A stretch of 64,000 nucleotides of DNA. Origin: Sulfurospirillum_A sp029027265 (lineage in GTDB: Bacteria; Campylobacterota; Campylobacteria; Campylobacterales; Sulfurospirillaceae). Below, piece after piece: positions 24,881-34,281 of this stretch. Where the stretch lies: assembly GCA_029027265.1 (NCBI GenBank), contig CP093061.1, forward strand, positions 1,488,001-1,552,000, written 5' to 3'. The notes under the pieces were generated by a model, which was given only the letters and a program-made list of their open reading frames with translations, did no database searches and was not told where the DNA came from. The position numbers and the translations under genes were made by a program. The number at the start of each line of letters is the position of its first letter. The stretch's first letter is position 1.

Positions 24881-26115
24881 TGGGCTTTTTTGATGGTGTT
24901 TTTTCTCAAGACACACTAGAGGCAGAATCAAATTGGTTTCAAAATTTTGTACCAGAGACTTCAAGTGGTGTGGAAATATCGCCAAATACTGCACTTATGC
25001 ATACGGCAGTATTTGCATGTAATCGTGTTTTGTCTGAATCCATATCTTCATTACCTCTTGTGATTTACAAAGAAGATGAAAAAGGAAATAGAGAGAGAGC
25101 AAAGAAACATCCTCTTTACGACTTGCTTCATTCTTCGCCAAATCAGGAAACGACCACAATGCAGTGGCGCGAGACGATGATAACTTCTCTAAACATGAAA
25201 GGCAATCATTACTCTCAAATTATTAAAGATAATGCAGGTCGAGTAGTAGCTATTTGGGGATTAATGACTGACCGAATAACGGTAAAGAGACTTGAGTTAA
25301 CAGGCGAACTCATTTTTATTTACGACTTAGGAGTAAATCAAGTACCTTTGAAATTCAGTGATCTGCTAAATGTAAGTGGATTATCTCTTGATGGGATGAG
25401 TGGTGTATCTCCGATTACTTACAATAGAGAGTCGTTGACTCTTTCAAAAGCTATGGAGCAATACGGAGGTAAGTACTTCAAAAATGGGGCAAATGCTTCT
25501 GGTGCTTTTTCTGTACAAGGGGAGCTATCCCAAGAGGCATACGACAGAATGAAGTCAGACTTTACAGAATCATATGCAGGCATGGTAAATGCTCATAAAC
25601 CAATGATACTTGAGGGTGGAGCAAAGTTTGAAAGAATAACTATGTCGAATGAAGATAGTCAATTCCTTGACAGCAGGAAGTACCAAAGAAGCGAAATATC
25701 TTCTATCTTCAGGGTTCCTCTTCATATGATAAATGACTTAGAACGAGCAACTTTTAGTAATATTGAACAAATGAGTCTTGATTTTGCTATCTATACGTTA
25801 ACACCTTGGCTTGTAAGAATCGAGCAGGCTATGAATAGAGATTTGCTAACTAAAGAAGAAAGAGAGCAAGGCTACTACATTAAGCACAACCTTGCAGGAC
25901 TTTTAAGAGGAGACATGAAAGCGAGAGCTGAACTAATTTCAAAGTACACAGTAAATGGAATCTATACAATTAATGATGCTCTTAGACTTGAAGAAATGAA
26001 TGAAGTTGATGGAGGTGATGAGAGATTTATGCAAATGAATATGACAACAACCAAAAACATTACAGAAGGAAAAAATTTAAAAAGTAATCCAACGAAAGGA
26101 AAGACAGATGCATAA
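24880..26115 (+). CDS. Phage portal protein (HK97 family)
   Basis: 411 residues. Typical HK97-type portal segments: TALMHTAVFACNRVLSESIS near the N-terminus, HPLYDLLHSSPNQETT, LNMKGNHYSQII, GMSGVSPITYNRES, GGKYFKNGA and RVPLHMINDLERATFSNIEQ. Portals form the dodecameric DNA entry ring of the prohead and bind TerL. It overlaps the protease gene by 8 bp. Confidence 0.95.
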   Translation: MGFFDGVFSQDTLEAESNWFQNFVPETSSGVEISPNTALMHTAVFACNRVLSESISSLPLVIYKEDEKGNRERAKKHPLYDLLHSSPNQETTTMQWRETMITSLNMKGNHYSQIIKDNAGRVVAIWGLMTDRITVKRLELTGELIFIYDLGVNQVPLKFSDLLNVSGLSLDGMSGVSPITYNRESLTLSKAMEQYGGKYFKNGANASGAFSVQGELSQEAYDRMKSDFTESYAGMVNAHKPMILEGGAKFERITMSNEDSQFLDSRKYQRSEISSIFRVPLHMINDLERATFSNIEQMSLDFAIYTLTPWLVRIEQAMNRDLLTKEEREQGYYIKHNLAGLLRGDMKARAELISKYTVNGIYTINDALRLEEMNEVDGGDERFMQMNMTTTKNITEGKNLKSNPTKGKTDA

Positions 26116-26965
26116 AATAATAGGTGCGATAAGTGAGTACCCGTGGGCAATAACTGAAAAATCACTAGAAACAATTATATCTATTGCAAATAGAACAAAT
26201 GATATTGATGCTGTTCGTGCAAAGATGGGTGAGCCTCTAAATAATAATAGAAAAACAGCAATAAGAGACGGAGTAGCAATCATTCCAATAATTGGTCCTA
26301 TATTCAGAAGGGCAAATCTACTCACAGAGATTAGTGGAGCAACATCGGTGCAAAGCTTGGCTGAAGATTTTAACCAAGCTCTTGCGAATCCAGAGGTAAA
26401 AGGGATTTTATTTGATGTTGACAGCCCCGGTGGTCAGGCAAATGGAATTAGCGAATTTTCACAAATGATTTTCAATGCAAGAAGCATTAAGCCAATAAAA
26501 ACTTATGCAGGAGGTAGCTTTGCAAGTGCTGCTTATTGGATAGGAAGTGCGACAGGTGAAGTCATTATTAATTCAACAGGAATAGCTGGAAGTATTGGTG
26601 CAATGTTGTCTATTGAGAACAATTCAGCCCAAAAAGAAGCTGCGGGCATTAGAACAACAACAATAGTTTCAAGTGTATCGCCAAATAAAAACAGTAACAA
26701 AGAACTACAAATGCTGGTTGATGCTTTAGGGACTATTTTCGTGGAAGATGTTGCTAAAAATAGAGGTGTAACAACGGAATATGTACTTAATAATTTTGGG
26801 AAAGGGGGATTATTTGTTGGGAAAGATGCAGTAAATGCAGGGTTGGCAGATGCTTTAGGAACTTTTGAGGAAACTTTAATGTCTTTTCAAGCGAGTAAAA
26901 CGAACTTTGACGGTGGTTTATCCACTAAGCAAAAACAAATAGACTTATTAAAAATACAGGAGTAA
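26108..26965 (+). CDS. Prohead maturation protease, S49 (SppA/ClpP-like) family
   Basis: 285 residues. The DVDSPGGQANG loop and the AGGSFASAAYWIGS segment, with the catalytic serine in SAAYW, identify the S49 fold used by lambda gpC-type head proteases. GIAGSIGAMLS is the following oxyanion-region strand. It trims the scaffold or delta domain of the capsid protein. The neighbouring capsid protein has such a delta region. Confidence 0.9.
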   Translation: MHKIIGAISEYPWAITEKSLETIISIANRTNDIDAVRAKMGEPLNNNRKTAIRDGVAIIPIIGPIFRRANLLTEISGATSVQSLAEDFNQALANPEVKGILFDVDSPGGQANGISEFSQMIFNARSIKPIKTYAGGSFASAAYWIGSATGEVIINSTGIAGSIGAMLSIENNSAQKEAAGIRTTTIVSSVSPNKNSNKELQMLVDALGTIFVEDVAKNRGVTTEYVLNNFGKGGLFVGKDAVNAGLADALGTFEETLMSFQASKTNFDGGLSTKQKQIDLLKIQE

Positions 26966-26969
26966 GTAA

Positions 26970-28223
26970 ATGACTTTAGAACAATTAAAAGCATTAAGAG
27001 CTACAAAAATAGTAGCAATGCAAACACTTTTAGACGGTGCAACAGCGACTGGCACTGATTTATCAGCAGAACAAACAACGCAGTATGAGGGCTTAATGAC
27101 GGAACAAATTTCTCTAAAATCTCAGATAGAAAGAATTGAAGAGCAAAATACTTTGAACGCTGAAATGGCAACTCCAGTAAGTACGCCGCTTCATGCCGTA
27201 ACTATCATTAGTGGTGACGATAATCAGTTAAAAGATGAAACAGGCTTTGAAAATTTTGGCGAATATCTTGGGGTAGTAAGAAGTGGAAGTGATTCAAGAT
27301 TGGATTTTGTTGCTCAGTCCATGGGCACAGACTCTGAGGGCGGATTCTTAATACCTAAGCAGTTTGGTGGGATGCTAACAGCATTTAAGCCAGGAGAATC
27401 TATTGTTAGACCTCGTGCAACAGTTATTCCTAGTGGAAGTTTTGCAGATGGTGAAATTTCATTCCCTGCCCTGGACCAAAGTGGAGCAAAAGGTGTTTAT
27501 AGTGGTGTAACAACTTCATGGGTTGGCGAGGGCGCAGAAATTTCAGAGACAAACTTTTCATTGAGAGAAATTACCCTCAAGTCAAATGCCTTAGCTGCTT
27601 TTGTTCCATTTACAAATAAACTTTTAAGAAATGCTCCAGCGGCTTCTATGCTTGGTGTAATGCTTTTAAGACAAGCAATTGCAAAAGCAGAAGACGATGC
27701 ATTTTTAAATGGCAATGGAACAGCTAAGCCTCTTGGTTTTATCGGACATGCGGCAACAAAAACGATTAATCGTGGAGTTGCAAGTACTGTTAAATATTCA
27801 GACCTTGTAAGTATGGTAGCAGCTGTAAAAATGGGAGGCTCTTTAGAGTGGACCATTAACCAAACAGTAATTCCTCAACTCATGAATATGGTTGATGCTG
27901 TTGGCAACATGATTTGGCAACCAAATGCAGTTGCAGGGATGGGTACTACATTGCTTGGATTTCCAGTCAAGTTTGTAGATAGAACACCCGTACTTGGCGC
28001 AAAAGGTGATGTGATGCTTACGGATTTGAGTTACTACTATATTAAGAATGGTAGTGGACTTATCATATCAATGTCTGAACATGTGAAGTTTACAGCTGAT
28101 AAGACACTTATCAAAGTAGTTACTAATGTAGATGGCAAATCGTCAATCAATAGTGCATTAACACTTGAAGATGGAAGCACGACAGTTTCGCCTTTTGTTG
28201 TCCTTGATGTTCCCTCACCATAA
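26970..28223 (+). CDS. HK97-fold major capsid protein
   Basis: 417 residues. Residues 1-95 are Gln/Glu-rich helices typical of the removable delta (scaffolding) domain. From about residue 100 the HK97 fold is recognisable: SMGTDSEGGFLIPKQFGGM, PRATVIPSGSF, LGVMLLRQAIAKAEDDAFLN with GNGTAKPLGF. No dedicated scaffold gene is present, consistent with an internal delta domain. Confidence 0.95.
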   Translation: MTLEQLKALRATKIVAMQTLLDGATATGTDLSAEQTTQYEGLMTEQISLKSQIERIEEQNTLNAEMATPVSTPLHAVTIISGDDNQLKDETGFENFGEYLGVVRSGSDSRLDFVAQSMGTDSEGGFLIPKQFGGMLTAFKPGESIVRPRATVIPSGSFADGEISFPALDQSGAKGVYSGVTTSWVGEGAEISETNFSLREITLKSNALAAFVPFTNKLLRNAPAASMLGVMLLRQAIAKAEDDAFLNGNGTAKPLGFIGHAATKTINRGVASTVKYSDLVSMVAAVKMGGSLEWTINQTVIPQLMNMVDAVGNMIWQPNAVAGMGTTLLGFPVKFVDRTPVLGAKGDVMLTDLSYYYIKNGSGLIISMSEHVKFTADKTLIKVVTNVDGKSSINSALTLEDGSTTVSPFVVLDVPSP

Positions 28224-28232
28224 GAGAAACAG

Positions 28233-28529
28233 ATGAAAAAGAAAATTGCAGCAACATATTTTGATAAAGAACTCAATAGAGAGATAAAAAAAGATGAAGT
28301 TATTGAAATAACGGAAGACCGCATTGAAGAGTTAAATAAAGCTGGCATTGGTTGTTTAGATATTGATGAAGATATTGATTTGCTAGATTTATTTTTAAAA
28401 AATCGAGAGATTGCTAAGGCTTTAAAGGCTGACCAGTTAAAGGAACTTTGTGAACATTACAAAATAGAGTATTCCAATGCTACAACAGCAAAAGAAGATT
28501 TATTGGCACTAGAAATAAAAGAGAAATAA
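28233..28529 (+). CDS. Small head-region protein with HeH/LEM-like C-terminus
   Basis: 98 residues between capsid and connector. The C-terminal 40 residues (LKADQLKELCEHYKIEYSNA, then TKEDLLAL-like KEDLLALEI) resemble the HeH/LEM helix-extended-loop-helix motif found in small head proteins at this place in many phages. Its role may be head decoration or connector assembly. Confidence 0.6.
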   Translation: MKKKIAATYFDKELNREIKKDEVIEITEDRIEELNKAGIGCLDIDEDIDLLDLFLKNREIAKALKADQLKELCEHYKIEYSNATTAKEDLLALEIKEK

Positions 28530-29078
28530 ATGCAATTAACTCAAATAGTAGCACCAGCAAAAGAGCCATTGTCACTAGAAGAAGTCAAAGAATTTCTTAG
28601 AATCTTAGACAACGACAGTGATACTTTTTTAACTTCGCTAATAATTGCAGTTCGTGAACATATTGAAAATATAACGAACCGACAATTAGAAGTAGCTACA
28701 TTTGAGTTGATAAGCGATAAATTATTTACAAAACTTCCAAAAGGCTCTTTAAAATCGATTGAAAAAATTGAATATTTAGATAAAAAAGGTGTTTATTTAG
28801 AGTTAGATTCTAACAAGTACTACATGTATAAAAACGATGGTCTAGGGTGCATTAGCTTTAATGAAGCACCAAGTATTCAAAATCATAAACAAGCAGTTAA
28901 GGTAACTTTTGTTTGTGGTTACGATGCAGTACCCGAAGCCATCAAGCAGTATATGAGAGTAAAAATATCCACTTTTAATGAGAATAGAGAACAATTTGTA
29001 ATAGGTGTTTCTATCGCAGAGTTTGGTGGAGGGTTTATTGAAAATCTTTTGACCTCTTACAAAATTAGGAACACATAG
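28530..29078 (+). CDS. Head-tail connector protein (gp6/adaptor-like)
   Basis: 182 residues. The opening LSLEEVKEFLRIL and DTFLTSLIIAVREHIENITN match the helical HK97 gp6/phage connector family, which forms the ring below the portal. It directly follows the HeH-like protein and overlaps the head-closure gene by 1 bp. Confidence 0.85.
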   Translation: MQLTQIVAPAKEPLSLEEVKEFLRILDNDSDTFLTSLIIAVREHIENITNRQLEVATFELISDKLFTKLPKGSLKSIEKIEYLDKKGVYLELDSNKYYMYKNDGLGCISFNEAPSIQNHKQAVKVTFVCGYDAVPEAIKQYMRVKISTFNENREQFVIGVSIAEFGGGFIENLLTSYKIRNT

Positions 29079-29395
29079 TGCGAAGTGGAAATCTTAAACA
29101 CAAAATAGAGATACAAGTTTTTACAGAAACGCAAAACGACTATGGTGAAGTGATAAAGGGTTTCACTACTTTTGCAACGGTATACGCAAGTATTATCCCA
29201 TTAAGCGGAAAAGAATACTTTGCTAGTAAAAGTGTGAATGCTGAAATTTCGCATAAAATTGAGTGTAGATACGTTAGTGGTGTTTTACCATCAATGCGAA
29301 TTGTTTTTGGCTCACGAGTATTTAATATTGTAAGTGCTTTAAATATACGAGAAGCAAACAAAACATTGCAAATCATGGCAACGGAGGTTGTGTGA
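29078..29395 (+). CDS. Phage head closure protein
   Basis: 105 residues, GTG start. Matches the SPP1 gp16-like head-closure family: begins RSGNLKHKIEIQ, then NDYGEVIKGFTTFATVYASI and PLSGKEYF, typical of this beta-barrel. It plugs the connector after packaging and joins the tail. Confidence 0.85.
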   Translation: MRSGNLKHKIEIQVFTETQNDYGEVIKGFTTFATVYASIIPLSGKEYFASKSVNAEISHKIECRYVSGVLPSMRIVFGSRVFNIVSALNIREANKTLQIMATEVV

Positions 29396-29841
29396 TGGAC
29401 TCTATAACAGGCATGAAACAGCTATTAAAGTCTCTCGAAGACTTTCCTAAACAAATACAAAAAAATGTAATGAGTGGAGCAGTTAGAGCGGCGGCAGCAG
29501 AAATAGCAAAAGAGGCAAAAGCCAAAGTTCCTAAAAAAACAGGGAATTTAAAAAAATTTATAGGAATAGTTAAAAGAAGATCCGCAAAAAAGGCAGAGAT
29601 AAGATTTTCAATTACTCCTCTTAAAAATAAATATTTACCTAATGTTTCATATTCGAAACTTAAAAAAGAAAGAAGACTTGGAGGCTATTATGGGCACATG
29701 GTTGAATTTGGCACAAGCCACTCTGCTGCCAGACCTTTTATGCTCCCAGCTTTTAAGACAAAAGGAAAAGACGCTATAAAAATATGCAGAAAATATATAG
29801 CCAAGAGACTAGATGCAGAGATTGTAAAGGCAAGAAGATGA
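29395..29841 (+). CDS. Neck/tail-completion protein (HK97 gp10-like)
   Basis: 148 residues. I start at the ATG at 29395 because GGAGG sits 7 bases upstream; the GTG one codon earlier is too close. It shows the HK97-gp10 pattern: GMKQLLKSLEDFPKQI, AKAKVPKKTGNLKKF, and the C-terminal YYGHMVEFGTSHSAARPFML. Its stop overlaps the next ATG. Confidence 0.88.
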   Translation: MDSITGMKQLLKSLEDFPKQIQKNVMSGAVRAAAAEIAKEAKAKVPKKTGNLKKFIGIVKRRSAKKAEIRFSITPLKNKYLPNVSYSKLKKERRLGGYYGHMVEFGTSHSAARPFMLPAFKTKGKDAIKICRKYIAKRLDAEIVKARR

Positions 29842-30185
29842 GTACTGAAGTACTTTTATATCAACACTTGAAAGGCAACAATAAGCTTAAAAATCTTATT
29901 AGCACTAGGATTTTTCCTTTGATAATTCCTGAAAAATCAACCATGCCTTGTGCCGTCTATACGGTTATAAATGACAAAGATAATGCATCTTTGCAGGGAG
30001 ATATATATTCCAATGATGTAACAGTTCAAATTGACTGCTACTCAAGCAAATATGCTCAAGCAAAAGCTGTAAAAGAAGCTTTGTATAAGTTTTCATATTA
30101 TCCACATGATTTAAATTCAATGGATATATACGAAGAAGACACAAAACTTCATAGACAGTTAATTAATTTTAAAATAATTTCATAA
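29838..30185 (+). CDS. Tail terminator/completion protein (DUF3168-like)
   Basis: 115 residues from the ATG in the ATGA overlap (29838); an upstream in-frame ATG at 29784 lies within the previous gene and is rejected. Sequence MSTEVLLYQHLKGNNKLKNL and a DVTVQIDCYSSKYAQAKAV strand-helix match the DUF3168 tail terminator fold related to lambda gpU. Confidence 0.75.
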   Translation: MSTEVLLYQHLKGNNKLKNLISTRIFPLIIPEKSTMPCAVYTVINDKDNASLQGDIYSNDVTVQIDCYSSKYAQAKAVKEALYKFSYYPHDLNSMDIYEEDTKLHRQLINFKIIS

Positions 30186-30197
30186 AAGGAGAAAAAT

Positions 30198-30665
30198 ATG
30201 GGAACTTCAACTTCACCAGATTTAGTAGGAATAACAGTAAAAGTAGATGCAGCACCAGGAGGAAAGCCAGAGGGAGCCTTAACGACAGTTGGGCATTTAG
30301 AGGATATAAATCCATTAATAGATAAGTCTAGAAATGTGCAGAAATACAGTCCTTTAAATGATGTAGAGTTTGATCAAATTGTTGCACTTGGAACACTAAC
30401 ACTTGGTGCATTTACTGCAACAGTGTTGTATGACCCAGAAGCGAGGGAAGGCATTAATAAAATTGAGAATGCCATTGATAAAAATGAAGAGGTTCAACTG
30501 GTCGTTGAGCTTAATAATTCAAAAGGTGCAAATGGAACTATTTATACACAATTATGTAAGGTTTCATCTTTTAAAGTAGATGGAGAAACGGATGGGAAGT
30601 TAAAAGCCTCTTTTTCTGCAGAAAGAATTGGAAAGCCAACAATCACATCTGCCTCAGCAACATAA
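30198..30665 (+). CDS. Major tail tube protein
   Basis: 155 residues, preceded by AAAGGAG. Its position between terminator and chaperone genes and its beta-rich sequence with FTATVLYDPEAREG and the C-terminal GETDGKLKASFSAERIGKP match tail tube proteins of long-tailed phages. Confidence 0.85.
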   Translation: MGTSTSPDLVGITVKVDAAPGGKPEGALTTVGHLEDINPLIDKSRNVQKYSPLNDVEFDQIVALGTLTLGAFTATVLYDPEAREGINKIENAIDKNEEVQLVVELNNSKGANGTIYTQLCKVSSFKVDGETDGKLKASFSAERIGKPTITSASAT

Positions 30666-30677
30666 TAAGGAGTTAAC

Positions 30678-30971
30678 GTGATAGATTTAAAGACAATAGA
30701 AAAGAAATTCCAAACGCAAGAAAAGGTGATAGAAATAAAAGCTTGGGATGGAAAAGTAAAAATTAAAAAACTCACGATTGAAGAGACAAATAGTTTTTTA
30801 AATACGAGAGAAACTGATGGCGGTATTAATGGAATCATACAAGCTGTATCGTTTTGCTTAGTAGATCCAAAAATAGAAGTAAGTGAGCTAAATACTCTAG
30901 GAGAGTCAGCATTTAAGGGAGTAGAAGAAATTTTTCAAGCACTTAATGAGTTTTCTAATCCAAAAAAGTAG
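30678..30971 (+). CDS. Tail assembly chaperone, short form (gpG-like)
   Basis: 97 residues, GTG start with AGGAG five bases upstream. Its helical, charged sequence and place between tail tube and tape measure fit the gpG chaperone. It ends with AAA AAG TAG, which is a slippery sequence directly before the stop (see the fusion entry). Confidence 0.8.
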   Translation: MIDLKTIEKKFQTQEKVIEIKAWDGKVKIKKLTIEETNSFLNTRETDGGINGIIQAVSFCLVDPKIEVSELNTLGESAFKGVEEIFQALNEFSNPKK

Positions 30972-31264
30972 ATAGCAAGCGTAGGTTTTTATTTAAACTT
31001 GCGCTTGCACTTGGAAGAACAGTCGCCGAGCTAGAGATGACTTTAAGTGTTACAGAGCTAACTGAGTGGCAGGAATATTATAGATTAGAACCATTTATGG
31101 CAGATAGACAAGAGCTGCAGATGTCTAGAATAGGTCATATCATAGGTGGTTTTGCAGGATGCAAATTACAAAAAGATGATTTGCTAATAAGTGATTATGG
31201 CTTCAAAAAAGAAGATAAACAAAAAGAACTCGCTAAAAAGCTTTTAGCAGTTTTCGGAGGATAA
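30678..31264 (+). CDS. Tail assembly chaperone, long form (gpGT-like, made by -1 frameshift)
   Basis: Translation shifts from the gpG-like frame at the A AAA AAG site and reads GTA onwards, giving 97 extra codons to the TAA at 31264. The added part (RRFLFKLALALGRTVAELEM, then SVTELTEWQEYYRLEPF) matches the lambda T domain, with the usual LALALGRTVxELE and EWxxYxRLEPF motifs. The ATG at 31037 lies in the middle of this domain and is not the real start. The fusion recruits tape measure and tail tube during tail assembly; it ends 3 bp before the tape measure gene. Confidence 0.87.
30962..30968 (+). promoter_or_regulatory. -1 ribosomal frameshift site A AAA AAG
   Basis: The heptamer A AAA AAG lies in register with the gpG-like frame, with the TAG stop (30969-30971) immediately after. 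Slipping one base back continues into the open downstream frame. A AAA AAG is the strongest -1 slippery sequence known in bacteria (as in E. coli dnaX). Confidence 0.85.
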
Positions 31265-31267
31265 AAA

Positions 31268-33955
31268 ATGTCAAAGACTATTGGTAGTGTGCTTATTGAC
31301 GTAAAAGCCGATACAAGTAAACTTGTTTTTGGAATGCAAAAAGCTGAAAAAACAATTTTACGCACTACGAATAGCATGAAAAATGCTATAAAAGGACTAG
31401 CAGCAGCATATTTAAGTTTTGAAGGGGCACGTGCTTTTTTAAATATGGCTGATAGCTATACCCTTGTTTCCGGTCGTTTAAAATTAGTTACAAATTCTAC
31501 TGCAGAATTTGTAATGGTTCAAAAAGAATTATTGAAAATAGCAAACGAATCTAGAGTTGGTTTAACGGATACAGTCGATACTTACTCTCGCATTGCACGC
31601 TCAACAAAAGAGCTTGGAGTTTCTTCAAAAGATACCTTGGCAGTTACATCTGCAATAAACAAAGCGTTAATCGTCTCTGGAGCAAATGCAGCTAGTGCAA
31701 ATGCCGCTTTATTGCAACTAGGACAGGGTTTTGCATCAGGAACACTTAGAGGTCAAGAACTCAACTCAGTAATGGAGCAAACTCCGAGACTATCTCAAGC
31801 AATCGCAGATGGCATGGGAGTTACCATTGGAGAGCTTAGAAAATTGGGCGAAGAGGGAAAATTAACTTCAAAATCGGTATATGATGCAATTCTTAATCAA
31901 AAAGATGCAATAGAAAAAGAGTTCGAACAACTACCTGCAACGGTAGCCCAAAACATGATAGTTCTTGGCAATACCATGATGGATGTAGTAGGAGAGATAG
32001 ACAAAGCAACAGGGGCCACCCAGTCTTTAGGAAATAATATATCAAAAGTTTCTACATCCATTGCTGTTATGAGCGAGACTTTTAAGCAAAACAAAGAAGA
32101 AGTAGGAGCTAATGTCAGGGTTATAGCTTTGATTGGTGGCAGTATGTTAAGTGCAACAATAGCGATAAAAACATACAACGGTGTTTTTTCTCTATCAACA
32201 GCAATCATACAAGAGCATATGGCAAAAACAGCTTTGCATACAACACTGGTTGCGGCAGAAACAAAAGCTCAGCAACTTGGAGCCTATGCGACTAGCATTA
32301 GAAGTGTGGCAGAAAAAGCAAATACACTAGGAATAATAAACAATACAACAGCAACTAAAGTGCAAATAAGTGCACTAAATAAAAAGGCTTTAGCCGCAGA
32401 AATAGCAGCAAAAAAACAAACAACACTCTCATACAGCATGAGAGCATCAGCAACATCTGCTGGATTGCTGTCAAAAGCTATGAGAGCCATTCCCTTTATT
32501 GCAATTGCTGGTGCTATTTACATGGTCGGTGATGCACTTTTAACCTCCGCACATAATGCAGATATTTTAGATGAAGCAATAACCACGAGTGGTGATAGTT
32601 TAAAAAAACTAACATTAAATCAATTGGAATATCAAAAAGTGGTAACTAATTCTGCTATTTGGGATGCATTAAAAGAATATAATCAAGCATATGCTGACAC
32701 CATCAATAAAAGTTGGCTAGAGAGCGAAGAAGATCATAAAAAAGAGTTAGCACTACTGGATGCTAAAAAGAAAAAATATGAAGATTTAAAAAAGATACAT
32801 GATGAAATATCTTTACAAATAGAAAACAAAAACAAAAATTTAATGGGGTCTATGGGTGATTTTAGAATACTCGAAAGAGAAATAGACGCAAAAAATAATG
32901 AAACTAAAAAGACTTCAATAGAATTATATTTAAAAGAACACAGCGCATTGATAAACTCCATAAGCTCAACTAGAGAATACAATAGTTTACTTACTCAGCA
33001 AATGAATATTGTTGGTGGTGGTATTGGTAAAATCAGTAAAGCAAGGGCATTGTTAATAGATTATTATGAAAGCATTGGAAATAAACAAGAGGCATGGGAG
33101 TATAGAGCAGATGACCTTTTTGAGAGATTTTTACCACTTGGTGAAGATAGAGCAAATAAGCTTATAAATGCTAAGAAAAATGAGTACTTTAAAAAAACAA
33201 AAAGAGATACTTCAGCATCGTTGAGTGTTTGGAGTGATTATTATAAAAAAATTAGAAATTTAGAAAATGCTTGGTTGACTAGTTCTAAAAGAAATACGGC
33301 TTTTAATGATGCCCTGTCCTTGGGATTAAAAGGTGCAGATTTCAACAGCTACATGGGTTCTATTAAAAAAGGCTTTTTAGATGGAGTAGAAGATCCTGCA
33401 AAAAAATCCGCTAAAGCAACGGCTGAAGCTTTTGCAGGTACAGCACGTCAACTAAAATCTTCATTTGAGTCATTTTTTGATTACGCAAGTGATGGTTTTA
33501 TGGATTTTGGAAAGCTTGCAAAAAATATTATCCATGAAATATATATGGATATGGTAAAAACACAAATAGCAAAACCATTGACAAGTGGGTTTATGAGTGG
33601 ACTAGAGAGTATATTTTTCGCAGACGGTGGAGTTATGTCCTCTGACGGGGCAATACCGCTAAAGGCATACTCTAGTGGAGGTATTGCGAATAGCCCACAA
33701 TTAGCAATTTATGGCGAGGGGAGCATGAACGAAGCTTATGTTCCTCTTCCTGATGGAAGAAGCATTCCTGTTACCATGAACAACAGTAAAAGCACTGGAG
33801 ATGTGTATATAAATATAGTAAATGAAAGCGGAACACCTGTTAATTTTGATGTTATAAATGAAAGTATTAACGATGGGGATAAGACCATTAGTATAGTAAT
33901 GCGTGCAATCGAGAGAAACCCAGATATGAGAAACGCAATAAAAGGAATCAGATAA
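31268..33955 (+). CDS. Tail tape measure protein
   Basis: 895 residues. N-terminal tape-measure domain (YTLVSGRLKLVTNSTAEF to SKSVYDAILNQ), then helical repeats, two hydrophobic stretches near residues 280 and 410 (the membrane-active part of such proteins), and a C-terminal lambda gpH-like part with FADGGVMSSDGAIPLKAYSS and LAIYGEGSMNEAYVPLPDGR. Its length sets the tail length; at about 0.15 nm per residue this predicts a tail of roughly 130 nm. Confidence 0.95.
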   Translation: MSKTIGSVLIDVKADTSKLVFGMQKAEKTILRTTNSMKNAIKGLAAAYLSFEGARAFLNMADSYTLVSGRLKLVTNSTAEFVMVQKELLKIANESRVGLTDTVDTYSRIARSTKELGVSSKDTLAVTSAINKALIVSGANAASANAALLQLGQGFASGTLRGQELNSVMEQTPRLSQAIADGMGVTIGELRKLGEEGKLTSKSVYDAILNQKDAIEKEFEQLPATVAQNMIVLGNTMMDVVGEIDKATGATQSLGNNISKVSTSIAVMSETFKQNKEEVGANVRVIALIGGSMLSATIAIKTYNGVFSLSTAIIQEHMAKTALHTTLVAAETKAQQLGAYATSIRSVAEKANTLGIINNTTATKVQISALNKKALAAEIAAKKQTTLSYSMRASATSAGLLSKAMRAIPFIAIAGAIYMVGDALLTSAHNADILDEAITTSGDSLKKLTLNQLEYQKVVTNSAIWDALKEYNQAYADTINKSWLESEEDHKKELALLDAKKKKYEDLKKIHDEISLQIENKNKNLMGSMGDFRILEREIDAKNNETKKTSIELYLKEHSALINSISSTREYNSLLTQQMNIVGGGIGKISKARALLIDYYESIGNKQEAWEYRADDLFERFLPLGEDRANKLINAKKNEYFKKTKRDTSASLSVWSDYYKKIRNLENAWLTSSKRNTAFNDALSLGLKGADFNSYMGSIKKGFLDGVEDPAKKSAKATAEAFAGTARQLKSSFESFFDYASDGFMDFGKLAKNIIHEIYMDMVKTQIAKPLTSGFMSGLESIFFADGGVMSSDGAIPLKAYSSGGIANSPQLAIYGEGSMNEAYVPLPDGRSIPVTMNNSKSTGDVYINIVNESGTPVNFDVINESINDGDKTISIVMRAIERNPDMRNAIKGIR

Positions 33956-34281
33956 TGTTTCCTCCAATAAAACCAATAAGTATAACACCAAAATATCCAG
34001 ATAATGTTATAAAATTAGAGTTTGAAGGTGGATATACTCAAAAAAGAAAAAGACATACTAGAAGTAAAATGACCTTTGAAGTTACTTATTTTTTAGAAAA
34101 AACAGATAAAGATTTATTAGAAACTCACTACAAAAAAGTAGAAACTATTACACCTTTTGATTGGGTAAACCCAAACGATGGAAAAATACATATAGTCCAA
34201 TTTAGTTCGCCGCTAGAAGTTCCGCGAACAGGAGATTTTCCAAAACATTTCAATATAAAAATTACATTGGAAGAAGCATGA
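33955..34281 (+). CDS. Minor tail protein (lambda gpM-like)
   Basis: 108 residues. The sequence ITPKYPDNVIKLEFEGGYTQ with the later TPFDWVNPNDGK matches the phage minor tail protein M family, which binds the tail tip and helps start tube assembly. It starts within the tape measure stop and overlaps the next gene by 4 bp. Confidence 0.85.
   Translation: MFPPIKPISITPKYPDNVIKLEFEGGYTQKRKRHTRSKMTFEVTYFLEKTDKDLLETHYKKVETITPFDWVNPNDGKIHIVQFSSPLEVPRTGDFPKHFNIKITLEEA

Noticed and set aside
31037..31264. Stand-alone 75-residue gene
   Set aside because: The homologous domain begins well upstream of its ATG; it is the frameshifted extension of the chaperone.
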